Shown piece after piece: positions 40,859-49,425 of a DNA stretch of 64,000 bases. The stretch covers positions 310,001 to 374,000 of the forward strand of contig CAZBMZ010000001.1 in the NCBI GenBank assembly GCA_964492845.1. Direction: 5' to 3'. The stretch is from JADJPF01 sp964492845. GTDB taxonomy: Bacteria > Acidobacteriota > Blastocatellia > Chloracidobacteriales > JADJPF01. The notes under the pieces are model-generated. The model saw only the letters and a list, made by a program, of their open reading frames with translations, did not search any database and had not been told where the DNA came from. Every line of letters begins with the position of its first letter. Position 1 is the stretch's first letter. The translations under genes were made by a program, and so were the position numbers.

Positions 40859-42673
40859 TTATTGATGATTCACATTGTATTTACTAGGCAAAAAGGAAAG
40901 TAAAAAATTAGCATTTTCTTTTTTGCCTTCAGCAATACTTTGATAGGTTTTAGCAATAGCAAAATGCTCTTTTGCTTGACTAGCTTTGCCAGATTTTTCT
41001 AGTGCTATTGCTAAACCTTGTTCTAATTGGGATATTTCTAAATCATTGTTGATTTTTAAATCCTTAATAATTGTCAAAGTTTCTTGATAAAGCTTAGTGG
41101 CTGTTTGTAAATCTCCTTGATTTAGTTTGGTTTTTGCTTCATAGCCCAAGGTTATAGATAAAATTCCTAGCCTTGTGTCTTTTTCTTCTATATTATTAGC
41201 AGCTAATTTTGCTTTTAAGTAAAAATCTTCTGCTTGTTGAAACTCTTTAGATTCAGACATAGTTAACCCCATAAATGTATATGACATTACTAGTAAATGA
41301 GGCTTTTTATGTTCTTCAGATAATTCAATGGCTTGGTTTAGATAAGTTTTAGATAACTCATCAAATTTATTATTAAAAGCTGCTATACCTGCTATATGTA
41401 GCAAAGAAACTGTAAAATCAACATTATAACTTTTAGCATTAGCTAGCACATCTTGAGCTACTTTTAAGGCTTGTTCATTGTCATCATTTTTTAAGTAAAT
41501 TGCTGCTAATGTCATACTAGAGCTAACAAAAAGCTCTGCTATTTCTAATTTTTTTCCAAATTCTATGGTTTTATTAAATAGGTCTTGTGCTAAAGAAAAA
41601 TTTGGAATTTCTACCAAACGCTTTGCTTGCCAAAGTGTAAAGTAGCCTTCCAACATTAAATAATTGTTTTTTTGAGCAAAACTTAACCCTTCATTTATAG
41701 TAGTTTCAGCCTCATCATACTTAAATGTTTTGACTTTCATTCTAGCTATTAGGATTTTTGCTTTGTAAGCATCAATTAAATTTCCATAAGAAGTAAAACT
41801 TTGAGCTATTTTTTCTACTTCAACTAAATTCTTATCATAATTATCATTAATAGGATGTTCGGTTAGTAAAGATAACTTTTTACGATTTTCAGCTAATACT
41901 TTTATTGCTGCATCAGGGACACTTTTATAATACTTAACCAAATCTATTCCATAGTTATCTTCATAGCGTAGCTTTATATCTTTAGCTATTTTTTCAGCCT
42001 TTTCAGAATCTTTTTTATTATTTAAATACTCGTCAATAGCACTATCTAGCTGTTGATAAAGACTATTTTCTTTGGCGTTAGTTATTAAATTTGAGGTTAA
42101 ATCTGTTGAGTTTTCCAAATTAACTTGTTTTGAAAAAGGTAAATAAGCTTGTAATGCTGGATACTTAATGCTAAGCCCTAGTACTATAAAGCTACCTAGC
42201 ATAAGAAATACTGCCATAGAAGTTGCTAACATTAAGTAAGAATAAGTGTTTTTTTGATAAATAGTTTTTCTAGGAAGTTCATCAATTTTTTGGGGCTGTT
42301 TAACATTATTTGTAGAGGCTTTATTGATAATATTTTTGATCTTTGCATCATCAGTTTTTGCTTCTTGAAGTAAGTTTTTTACATCATCAAGAACCTCTTT
42401 TTTTGCATTGCTAATAAAGTAATAAAACAATGGATCTGTTAAACATTTTAGTAATAAGGTCTTTTCATCAATTGAAATTGGGTGCTTAAACTGCAAAATT
42501 TCTTTTACATATGCAAGGTTCATTTTACAGTCAATACAGCTTTGTAAGTGCTTATCTAGCCTATCTTTATGATCATTAGATAACTCACTTTTTATATACA
42601 TTACAAACAAAGGAATATTTTCTGTTGTGCAAATTGGTATAAGAGGTTCTTCTTTATTATTATTTAATTTCAT
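40859..42673 (-). CDS. Zinc-finger anti-sigma-like membrane protein with TPR repeats
   Basis: The 604-residue protein starts with a ZAS-type zinc finger (HLQSCIDCK, an HxxxCxxC pattern at about residues 43-50) typical of anti-sigma factors. A cytoplasmic linker leads to a membrane helix (about 145-170, LMLATSMAVFLMLGSFIVLGL). The extracytoplasmic region (about 200-590) is helical with TPR-type repeats, such as LIDAYKAKILIARMKV, AEDFYLKAKLAANN and ATKLYQETLTIIKDL. In ZAS proteins the zinc finger binds an ECF sigma factor. No sigma factor gene is adjacent in the window, so the partner is unknown. It converges on the secreted protein gene at 40041. Confidence 0.82.
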   Translation of the reverse strand: MKLNNNKEEPLIPICTTENIPLFVMYIKSELSNDHKDRLDKHLQSCIDCKMNLAYVKEILQFKHPISIDEKTLLLKCLTDPLFYYFISNAKKEVLDDVKNLLQEAKTDDAKIKNIINKASTNNVKQPQKIDELPRKTIYQKNTYSYLMLATSMAVFLMLGSFIVLGLSIKYPALQAYLPFSKQVNLENSTDLTSNLITNAKENSLYQQLDSAIDEYLNNKKDSEKAEKIAKDIKLRYEDNYGIDLVKYYKSVPDAAIKVLAENRKKLSLLTEHPINDNYDKNLVEVEKIAQSFTSYGNLIDAYKAKILIARMKVKTFKYDEAETTINEGLSFAQKNNYLMLEGYFTLWQAKRLVEIPNFSLAQDLFNKTIEFGKKLEIAELFVSSSMTLAAIYLKNDDNEQALKVAQDVLANAKSYNVDFTVSLLHIAGIAAFNNKFDELSKTYLNQAIELSEEHKKPHLLVMSYTFMGLTMSESKEFQQAEDFYLKAKLAANNIEEKDTRLGILSITLGYEAKTKLNQGDLQTATKLYQETLTIIKDLKINNDLEISQLEQGLAIALEKSGKASQAKEHFAIAKTYQSIAEGKKENANFLLSFLPSKYNVNHQ

Positions 42674-42975
42674 AAGATTAGTCCTTATTACTTACTTTTT
42701 TCTTACTGCTAATCATACTAAGTTTAAAATAAAAAGTTAGTATCATTAATGAATTTTTAATGTTTATTAAATAAAACTATTATTCTTAGTGCAATGGCTT
42801 ACGACTATATCATATAACTATCTTACGTGCCATCATACCTAGAGTTAAAGTAACATTATAGTAACACAATAAAATTATTGTGGCTTTCCAACAAGCTAGT
42901 GTAAAATACTCCCTCGTAAATATTCGGAGCTAAAATTTCTAAATTATTTAACTTCTCTTGTCTCTTCTAATTTAA
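42674..42975. other. Non-coding part of the gap upstream of the PLD remnant
   Basis: About 300 AT-rich bases hold no long frame. A TACTAAGTTT / AAAGTTAGTA hairpin (one mismatch, about 42716-42743) is visible. It may contain the promoter of the divergent zinc-finger/TPR gene. I see nothing else in it. Confidence 0.4.
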
Positions 42976-43113
42976 GCTCATTTTACCGAATCTGCACAAA
43001 CACGTAACATTGAAGCTGGTGTTGTCGTTAGATATGAGCCGTTTGTAGAGCGACTAGCAAACTATTTTGAAGGACTCCAAAGGTCTGGACATTTTTCTAA
43101 GTTGGTTGCTTGA
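42976..43113 (+). pseudogene. 3' remnant of a phospholipase-D-like gene (DrmC-like)
   Basis: A 45-codon frame ends at a TGA at 43111 and encodes AHFTESAQTRNIEAGVVVR, then FVERLANYFEGLQ and SGHFSKLVA. The Asn-Ile-Glu-x-Gly-Val-x-Val pattern and the following helix are those of the C-terminal end of PLD-superfamily nucleases. DrmC of the DISARM defence system is one example I recall. There is a TAA stop directly upstream and no start codon, so this is a 5'-truncated fragment. The N-terminal HxK motifs are missing from the preceding 300 bases. The call rests on motif resemblance only. Confidence 0.6.
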
Positions 43114-43151
43114 TTAAATGGCTTAAGCATATTAATTAGGAGATATTTATT

Positions 43152-44243
43152 ATGTCTGAAAATAACAAATTATCTAATTTTGATAACACCAAAGCAGAAC
43201 AATTTAGCGAAAAATTACTTACAGCATTAAACTATGGATCATTATGTTTAATGGCATCTATAGGCCATCGGACAGGACTTTTTGATTTAATGGAAAATCT
43301 ACCTGCCGCAACTGCTAAAGATATTGCTGATAAAGCTGGGCTAAATGAAAGATATGTTCGTGAATGGTTAGGGTCGATGGTAACAGCAGGAGTTATTGAA
43401 GTAGATGAAAATAGCAATTTTTACTGCTTACCTAAAGAACATGCAGCTTTTTTAACACGTGCAGCGGGAGCTAATAACATTGGGGTTTTTACTCAATATA
43501 TTGCGGTTTTAGGTGGTGTAGAAGATAGAATTGTAGAATGTTTTAAGAAAGGTGGAGGTGTTAGTTATTCAGAATTTCCCAGGTTTCATGAAGTTATGGC
43601 AGAAGATAGCGGGCAATCTGTTCTTTCATCGCTGGAGTCGCATATTTTGCCGCTTGTCCCAGATTTAGCAGAGCAACTTGATAAGGGAATTCGAGTTTTA
43701 GATGTTGGTTGTGGAAGTGGTCGGATTATGAACCAGTTAGCAAAGTTATACCCAAATAGTCATTTTGTTGGAATAGATTTTTCACTAGAAGCAGTTGAAC
43801 TAGCTCAAAGTGAAGCATTAAAAAATGGGTCAAAAAATATTGAGTTTATAGTTTCTGATTTAAGTAAATTTGATGAAACTGCTGAAATAGAAGCTTTTGA
43901 CCTTATTACTACTTTTGATTCTATTCATGACCAAGGAAAACCGTTTAATGTCCTAAAAGGCATTTATCAAGCATTAAAAAGTAATGGGACATACCTAATG
44001 CAAGATATTAAAGCATCAAGCCATGTTCATAATAATATTAATCATCCAATAGGTACATTTCTTTATACAATTTCAACTATGCACTGTATGACAGTATCGC
44101 TAGCACAAGATGGAGAAGGGCTTGGGGCAATGTGGGGAGAAGAAAAGACACGTGAATATTTAGAAAAAGCAGGTTTTCGCTCTATTAAAACAAATCAATT
44201 AGCGCATGATATTCAGAATAATTGGTATGTTGTGAAAAAATAA
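43152..44243 (+). CDS. Class I SAM-dependent methyltransferase with N-terminal winged-helix domain
   Basis: The 363-residue protein starts after an AGGAG ribosome site. Residues about 28-105 form a winged-helix domain (LMENLPAATAKDIADKAGLNERYVREWLG) as in O-methyltransferases and Rv2258c-type proteins. The Rossmann methyltransferase core has motif I VLDVGCGSGRIMNQLA (about 181-196), the acidic loop FVGIDFS and the later FDLITTFDSIHD region. The substrate is unknown; small molecules are typical for this architecture. It is preceded by the PLD remnant and followed by a hairpin terminator. Confidence 0.9.
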   Translation: MSENNKLSNFDNTKAEQFSEKLLTALNYGSLCLMASIGHRTGLFDLMENLPAATAKDIADKAGLNERYVREWLGSMVTAGVIEVDENSNFYCLPKEHAAFLTRAAGANNIGVFTQYIAVLGGVEDRIVECFKKGGGVSYSEFPRFHEVMAEDSGQSVLSSLESHILPLVPDLAEQLDKGIRVLDVGCGSGRIMNQLAKLYPNSHFVGIDFSLEAVELAQSEALKNGSKNIEFIVSDLSKFDETAEIEAFDLITTFDSIHDQGKPFNVLKGIYQALKSNGTYLMQDIKASSHVHNNINHPIGTFLYTISTMHCMTVSLAQDGEGLGAMWGEEKTREYLEKAGFRSIKTNQLAHDIQNNWYVVKK

Positions 44244-44283
44244 AGCAAATACATTAGAAATATATAAATAAATATTGTAAGTT

Positions 44284-44339
44284 AAAAGAGATTAAGCAAA
44301 GATTAAATAAATAATTAAATCTAATGTTTAATCTCTTTT
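44284..44339. terminator. Bidirectional terminator between the methyltransferase and DUF454 genes
   Basis: Outer arms AAAAGAGATTAA (44284-44295) and TTAATCTCTTTT (44328-44339) form a 12-base stem. An inner GATTAA / TTAAATC pairing is also possible. A-rich and T-rich flanks suit termination on both strands between convergent genes. Confidence 0.8.
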
Positions 44340-44359
44340 ATTTACAAAACAAATTATTT

Positions 44360-44740
44360 TTAGGCTATTTGCAAGGTTTTAAGCTTTAATATTAGGGTTG
44401 TAACGCCTAAACCTACCATCAATAAAATAAGATCTACTGCTAGATAATCAACTCTATACATAGAGAAAATTAAAGACGGCCAAAGAAAACAAATTGTAAT
44501 AATTTTTGCTCTAAGCGGCATACCTCGTTTATCTTTAATATTACTAATATAAGTTCCTAGGTATTTATGATTGAGTAGCCAATTATGCAAAGTTTGTGAG
44601 CCTCTAACATAGCAGGCAGAAGCTAGGAGTAAAAATGGGGTTGTTGGCAGAAGGGGAAGGAATATACCTAATACTGCTAGCCCTAAAAATATTGTTCCAA
44701 ATATGTTTAACACAACTCTTGTAAACATTTTAAGCTCCAT
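44360..44740 (-). CDS. DUF454 (YbaN-like) inner-membrane protein
   Basis: The 126-residue protein has two or three membrane helices and the DUF454 signature LPLLPTTPFLLLASACYVRGS. The sequence RMxLRAKII-like GMPLRAKIITICFLWPS is also conserved in this family. YbaN-type proteins are small membrane proteins of unknown function found across Proteobacteria and other phyla. It is alone on the minus strand, 74 bases from the ankyrin gene upstream. It could be the last gene of the ankyrin transcript. Confidence 0.9.
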   Translation of the reverse strand: MELKMFTRVVLNIFGTIFLGLAVLGIFLPLLPTTPFLLLASACYVRGSQTLHNWLLNHKYLGTYISNIKDKRGMPLRAKIITICFLWPSLIFSMYRVDYLAVDLILLMVGLGVTTLILKLKTLQIA

Positions 44741-44814
44741 AGATTGTAAAAGAAATTAATATTTAAGAGAGTTGTGTTAATAATAAAATAACTTCTAAGT
44801 TTCAAACAAGCTTG

Positions 44815-46137
44815 CTATAGGTCTTTTGAGCGTTTAGCACCAGCATTTTTAAGAAAATCTATAATTTCTTTAGAAGAACCCCTTTGAGCCATATCTAGCA
44901 GGGAAGTACCATCTTTTTTTACTTGGTTTATATTTGCGCCAGCTTTTAAGAGGAGTTCAACTATTGGCAATGGTTCAGGGTAATCATCTTTATATATTTG
45001 ATTATAGGCAATAGGTAAAAATAAGAGTGGTGTTCCAAGCTCGTTTTTTACATTTACATTTGCACCTGCCGCTAATAAATGTCTGATAATGTTAATTGCT
45101 CTTTTGTTAATTGCTACGGCTAAAGCTGTTTCTCCCTCTGTTGTAGTTATCTCTAAATTAGATCCTGATTGAATTAACATCGGAATAATGTCTTCTCTTT
45201 TAGAAATAATAGCCATCATTAAAGTAGAAAAACCTAATCTATCTTGTAGATTTGGATCTGCACCTGTTTCTAATAATATTTTAACTATTTCTACTAAACT
45301 ATTTTTTTGTTTACACTTACCCTGCAAAATTCTAACTAGTGGACTAGCATTATTTCTATCAAGAGCATTTGGATTAGCACCAGCTTTTAACAGAAGATTT
45401 AGCATATTTACGCTTGTAACATAATATAAGGCTACTTCACCATCAAGAGTAAAATTTACATCTGCACCAGCTTTAACTAAAAGCTCAACTATTTCAAATT
45501 GATCAAGACTAACAGCTTTGATCAAAGCGGTTACTCCATAACGGTTTTTAAGATTTAATTTTGTAGTTGAGGCAAGCATAGATTTGGCAAGCTGAAAATT
45601 TCTTTTTTCAATGGCAAAAACAAGAGCTTCTAAATCTATTTTTTTCTTGGATGATTTAGGTTGTGTTGCAAAAAGTTCTACTACTTTTGAGCGATTTTCA
45701 TCTATAGCAAGCTGTAGTGCTGTCTTACCGGATAATTCCTTTAGTTTTATATCTGCGGTAAGTTCTAATAAATATTTCGCTATTTCTAAATGACCTTCTT
45801 TAGCTGCAAACATTAAAGGTGTAAAGCCAAGGCTATCTTGTTGATTAATATCAGAATTGTATTGTACTAATAATTTGACTATGCTTAAGTAACCTAATTT
45901 ACTAGCTATAATTAAGGGTGTTCTACAAACATTGATAGAGCCAACACTGTTTAGTGCATAGTTAACATCTAAATACTTACGGAAATATTTGTAAGTTTTT
46001 TTTAGTTCTTCATCTTCATTTCCTTGAGTTATATTTGGGTCAACTCCAGATTTTAGAAGCGACTCTACAATATCAAATTTGTTTTCTTCGACAGCTTCAA
46101 AAAAAGCTTTAATATTTTCAGGATTATAATTAACCAT
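44815..46137 (-). CDS. Large ankyrin-repeat protein (locus B)
   Basis: The 440 residues are about ten or more ankyrin repeats of roughly 33 residues (GFTPLMFAAKEGHLEIAKYLLELTADI; GVTALIKAVSLDQFEIVELLVKAGADV; GETALAVAINKRAINIIRHLLAAGANV). The protein has no signal peptide or membrane helix, so it is probably a cytoplasmic scaffold. An irregular insert with a Lys-rich motif (PKSSKKKIDLEALV) divides the repeats. The start is 13 bases downstream of the lipoprotein stop. Together with locus A it forms the second ankyrin/lipoprotein pair of the window. Confidence 0.92.
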   Translation of the reverse strand: MVNYNPENIKAFFEAVEENKFDIVESLLKSGVDPNITQGNEDEELKKTYKYFRKYLDVNYALNSVGSINVCRTPLIIASKLGYLSIVKLLVQYNSDINQQDSLGFTPLMFAAKEGHLEIAKYLLELTADIKLKELSGKTALQLAIDENRSKVVELFATQPKSSKKKIDLEALVFAIEKRNFQLAKSMLASTTKLNLKNRYGVTALIKAVSLDQFEIVELLVKAGADVNFTLDGEVALYYVTSVNMLNLLLKAGANPNALDRNNASPLVRILQGKCKQKNSLVEIVKILLETGADPNLQDRLGFSTLMMAIISKREDIIPMLIQSGSNLEITTTEGETALAVAINKRAINIIRHLLAAGANVNVKNELGTPLLFLPIAYNQIYKDDYPEPLPIVELLLKAGANINQVKKDGTSLLDMAQRGSSKEIIDFLKNAGAKRSKDL

Positions 46138-46150
46138 TTAGTTTTCCTAT

Positions 46151-46636
46151 TTAGTCTTGCTCAGGTTGTTTATTCTTAAATCTACCAAGAATATCTTCGG
46201 CTCTACTTATGGATTCAGAAGCTTGGCTTAAAGCACTATTCATTTCACTTGTAGTAGTATCTTTACCTGGTTGAGTACGAGCATCAAGGTAAGTACGCAA
46301 GGCATTTTGGGATTTTTTTAATTGATCTTGAGTTAAAATTAAGTCTGTTTCCACTAGTTCGTTTGACCTACGTGCAAGAAATGGTTCTGCTTTATCAATT
46401 AAGCTTTTAATTTTTTCTTTATTTTCAATAAGTTCTTTTTTGTTATATTCAGACATTTGTTTCATAGCTTTTTTTTGTGAATCTAAAGCTGTTTCGGCTT
46501 GAGATAGAGCATTGCCTGGCATACCGAGAGGAAGATTTTCACAAGCAGTAAAAAAGACTAAGAATAAAACCGCACAAATACTAAACAATTTAGGGATTTC
46601 TAAAATTCTTTTGCATATTTCTAAAATTTTTTTCAT
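46151..46636 (-). CDS. Helical lipoprotein, paired with ankyrin gene (locus B)
   Basis: The 161-residue protein has a long N-terminus and a lipoprotein signal ending FTACEN (Cys about residue 32). The mature part is a charged helical coiled coil rich in Lys, Glu, Gln and Ser (ALSQAETALDSQKKAMK, then LTQDQLKKSQNALRTYL, then QASESISRAEDILGRFK). It resembles the locus A lipoprotein (21397-21822) in size, lipobox and helices, including an ARRSNELVETD / LERDEKDLSKD-like middle. The function is unknown. Confidence 0.78.
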   Translation of the reverse strand: MKKILEICKRILEIPKLFSICAVLFLVFFTACENLPLGMPGNALSQAETALDSQKKAMKQMSEYNKKELIENKEKIKSLIDKAEPFLARRSNELVETDLILTQDQLKKSQNALRTYLDARTQPGKDTTTSEMNSALSQASESISRAEDILGRFKNKQPEQD

Positions 46637-46891
46637 ATTAATGTACCTTTTCTAAGTTATTAGTTAATTAAATAATTTAATTATACTTATCAGAATTTAT
46701 CAAATGGGTGCTTTTTCCTAATTTTGCTAGAGATGAATGGTTGTTTTATAACACCAAAATATAGTATAAATAGACAACTTTTTTGCTATTTTCCTCCAAA
46801 CCGCATTTGTCCTATTATGCGGAAGAGCTAAAAATCTACTATGAGCTAATTGATAAATGTTCCTAACTAGTGAACTTAGGGGGGGCTTTCT

Positions 46892-47896
46892 GTGAAATTC
46901 TTAAAACAATTTGTGGTATTAGCTTTTATTGTTTGTATTGCAACAATATTTGCTGCTAGTTATGGTTGGGCCGCGTTTCAAAAAAACAAAGCCACCGCAG
47001 CAGCAAAACCAAATGCAACAAAACCTGCCGCAACTACTGCGCCAGCCGCAGATCCATTTGCTAAAAAACCTTTTAGTGGAAAATATGATACTAAGTATGA
47101 TCACTTAACAATTGCATCACCTGATAAGCCTAGAAAAGCACATGACGTGCTTTTAGAAGCAGCTAATTGTGAAAAGTGCCATGTTAGAGTTGATAATAGA
47201 CCTACTATGTTAACTCCTTATCATGATTCCTGTATTCAATGTCATACCAATCAATTTACTGATCCTAAATTGGAGATCTGTATTGGATGCCATACACGTC
47301 CTTACACAGAAACACCAGAAAAGAGAATAGGAGTGGAGCCTTTTAGTCCAGTATTAAAGCAATTTGGGATGGAATTTTCGCATGCTTTACATAGCACTAG
47401 ACCAGGTTACAAATGCGAAGATTGCCACGCTACACCAGCAGATGGAAAAACTGCTCGTTCTACTATGCCAAAACATGCTGAATGTTATACTTGCCATACT
47501 TTTGACAATAAAACTGCTAAAGGTGGTTGTTTTGAATGCCATACTTTAGGCGCGGGTGCAGAAAAATTCCGTACACGGGGACAGATAGATTTTGCTTATA
47601 AATACTTTAAATTTAATCATGGTAAACATTTAATTTATCCTAGAGCTAGTGACTGTGCTAAGTGTCATGATGTTAATACAAGTGATCCAGATCCAAATAA
47701 AAGTGACATTTCACGTATTACTTTGATTTTGTCCAAAGATATAAACAAAGTTCATAAATCAACTTGCTTTACTTGTCATGATAAGTCAGGAAATGAAGGA
47801 ACAGGTGTGGCTCAATGCCAAAAATGCCATGCTCGTAATCCAGGGGATTTAGTAAATAGCCCACCACCTGAAGCACGCATTCGTAAAGGTGAGTAA
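46892..47896 (+). CDS. Nine-haem c-type cytochrome
   Basis: The start is GTG at 46892, preceded by a strong G-rich ribosome site (AGGGGGGG). The 334-residue protein has an uncleaved or cleaved signal peptide (VVLAFIVCIATIFAASYG) and an Ala/Pro/Thr-rich linker. It then has nine CxxCH motifs: CEKCH, CIQCH, CIGCH, CEDCH, CYTCH, CFECH, CAKCH, CFTCH and CQKCH. Numerous further His residues can serve as distal ligands, as in cytochrome c3/c7-type multihaem proteins. It is probably a periplasmic electron carrier linking the membrane chain to terminal or extracellular acceptors. No partner oxidoreductase gene is adjacent. A terminator follows. Confidence 0.92.
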   Translation: MKFLKQFVVLAFIVCIATIFAASYGWAAFQKNKATAAAKPNATKPAATTAPAADPFAKKPFSGKYDTKYDHLTIASPDKPRKAHDVLLEAANCEKCHVRVDNRPTMLTPYHDSCIQCHTNQFTDPKLEICIGCHTRPYTETPEKRIGVEPFSPVLKQFGMEFSHALHSTRPGYKCEDCHATPADGKTARSTMPKHAECYTCHTFDNKTAKGGCFECHTLGAGAEKFRTRGQIDFAYKYFKFNHGKHLIYPRASDCAKCHDVNTSDPDPNKSDISRITLILSKDINKVHKSTCFTCHDKSGNEGTGVAQCQKCHARNPGDLVNSPPPEARIRKGE

Positions 47897-47914
47897 GGCA
47901 AATAGTAAATAAGA

Positions 47915-47943
47915 TAAAAAAGGAGGTTTTTGACCTCCTTTTT
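47915..47943. terminator. Bidirectional terminator after the cytochrome gene
   Basis: Arms AAAAAAGGAGGT (47915-47926) and ACCTCCTTTTTT (47932-47943) with a 5-base loop have A/T tracts on both sides. It terminates the cytochrome gene and the convergent 47947-49407 gene. Confidence 0.92.
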
Positions 47944-47946
47944 TTA

Positions 47947-49407
47947 TTACCTAGTTGACCGGTTTTTTTCTGTAGAAATTAAACTTACTGCTAAATTAGT
48001 TTCATCAACAGTAAACTTTTGTATTTGAGAAGATATAAAAGCAGAACCCATAGCAAAATTATAATTTTTCTTGTCATCACTTGTCTTAACTTTTACGTGA
48101 AAAGTGTTTTTATCTTTGCCATAAGTTTTATTTGTATCTGCTTCCAAAATTAGTGTTGCTGGAACGTCAAAAGAGTTTTTGTTATCGTCAGCTTGGAACT
48201 TGATACGGTTTTTGGAAATAAAAAGAGAGCCTTTGCAAGAATCTGTAAAAGCTGCACTAGTAGTAGGTGGAGTAGGCGCGCTACCCCTAGACATACCAGG
48301 AATTCTTATGCGATTAAGTACGCCTGAACTACCTTCTAAGGCCATAAAAGCTTTATCTGATACATCTTTTCGGTCATTGATTACTACAAAAGAAACTTCT
48401 CCACCTCTATCAATTGTGTTAAGAAAATGTTTTCTTGCCTCAATTACATTACCTGATAAATATAAATTAGCAAAACCAAGTAAGTAATGTGCTTGGGGTA
48501 GCTTATCATTTACAGCAATAGCTTTTTGAGCTTCGCTTACAACAAGAGGGAAATTTTTCATTCTTAACGCGGTAACAGCAGCATCTAAAAAATTATTATA
48601 AGCTGTAGTGCTTTGCACTGTGGGATCAACTTTAGTTGCACTGTCACTTGGTGCAACAGGATTTGATGAAGCTATATAACGAGAAGCAATAGCACCGATT
48701 AGCGAATTAGACCCACCTGCTTGTTTAATTTGGCTGGTAGAATTTGGATCTAAATTAAAACTTACTCCTTTTTTTTCTACTAAACCTTCGATTTTAGTTA
48801 AAGCTACCTTCTTACGTAGCATATCTAGAATTTCATCTTTGGAAAGAGGGTTATTGTTAACTACCGTGTAACGAGAGGCAATAGCACCAATTAAAGCATT
48901 AGTCCCACCTAGGCGTTTGATTTCCGTTGTAGAACTAGCATCTAAAGTAAAACTTGCTCCACGTTCTTCTACAGCTTTTTCAATTTTAGTTGAGGGAACT
49001 TTTTTATTTAATAATTCTATAATTTCATTTTTAGAAAGCGGCTCATCTCCTGCTATAGGCTGTAAATTTGTGGATGGCGTAGGGGTGGGGGTTGGGCTAG
49101 TTTTTTTTGGTATATAATTTGTTCGGCAAGCAGAAACAACTTGAGCCGATGCGCCGGCTGTTGTTAACTCATTTTCTATTGCAGGAGTTACTTCAAAATC
49201 TATTTTTCGTTCTTTAATTCGCTCTACTAGCGTTTCATCAGAAAAAATAGGAGGTTTTTCTACTAAATTTAGTATACCTTTTTTATCAAAAGGTTTTTCT
49301 CCATCCATAAACACATTCAATGTCATTATTGAAATTATTATGGTCACAGTTAGCATAAATCTAAATATTTTAGTCTTATTTAGTTTATTTGATTTATAGT
49401 TAAACAT
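47947..49407 (-). CDS. Membrane-anchored protein with small repeated domains and a TPR-like region
   Basis: The 486-residue protein has an N-terminal membrane anchor (MLTVTIIISIMTLNVF). At least two further copies of a small module of about 60 residues follow. Each has the pattern LSKDEILDMLRKKVALTKIEGLVEKKGVSF, then GG-NSLIGAIASRY, at about 125-185 and 200-255; a first copy near 45-90 is more divergent. The same module ends the neighbouring kinase (49426-51324). A TPR-like segment (AVTALRMKNFPLVVSEAQKAIAVN) and a beta-rich C-terminus follow. The overall role is unknown, but it is probably co-expressed with the kinase, only 18 bases away. Confidence 0.78.
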   Translation of the reverse strand: MFNYKSNKLNKTKIFRFMLTVTIIISIMTLNVFMDGEKPFDKKGILNLVEKPPIFSDETLVERIKERKIDFEVTPAIENELTTAGASAQVVSACRTNYIPKKTSPTPTPTPSTNLQPIAGDEPLSKNEIIELLNKKVPSTKIEKAVEERGASFTLDASSTTEIKRLGGTNALIGAIASRYTVVNNNPLSKDEILDMLRKKVALTKIEGLVEKKGVSFNLDPNSTSQIKQAGGSNSLIGAIASRYIASSNPVAPSDSATKVDPTVQSTTAYNNFLDAAVTALRMKNFPLVVSEAQKAIAVNDKLPQAHYLLGFANLYLSGNVIEARKHFLNTIDRGGEVSFVVINDRKDVSDKAFMALEGSSGVLNRIRIPGMSRGSAPTPPTTSAAFTDSCKGSLFISKNRIKFQADDNKNSFDVPATLILEADTNKTYGKDKNTFHVKVKTSDDKKNYNFAMGSAFISSQIQKFTVDETNLAVSLISTEKNRSTR

Positions 49408-49425
49408 TTAACTACCTCCATTCTA

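Noticed and set aside
44360..44740. A missed continuation of the ankyrin gene
   Set aside because: The frame encodes a DUF454 membrane protein with its own start; it is unrelated to ankyrin repeats.
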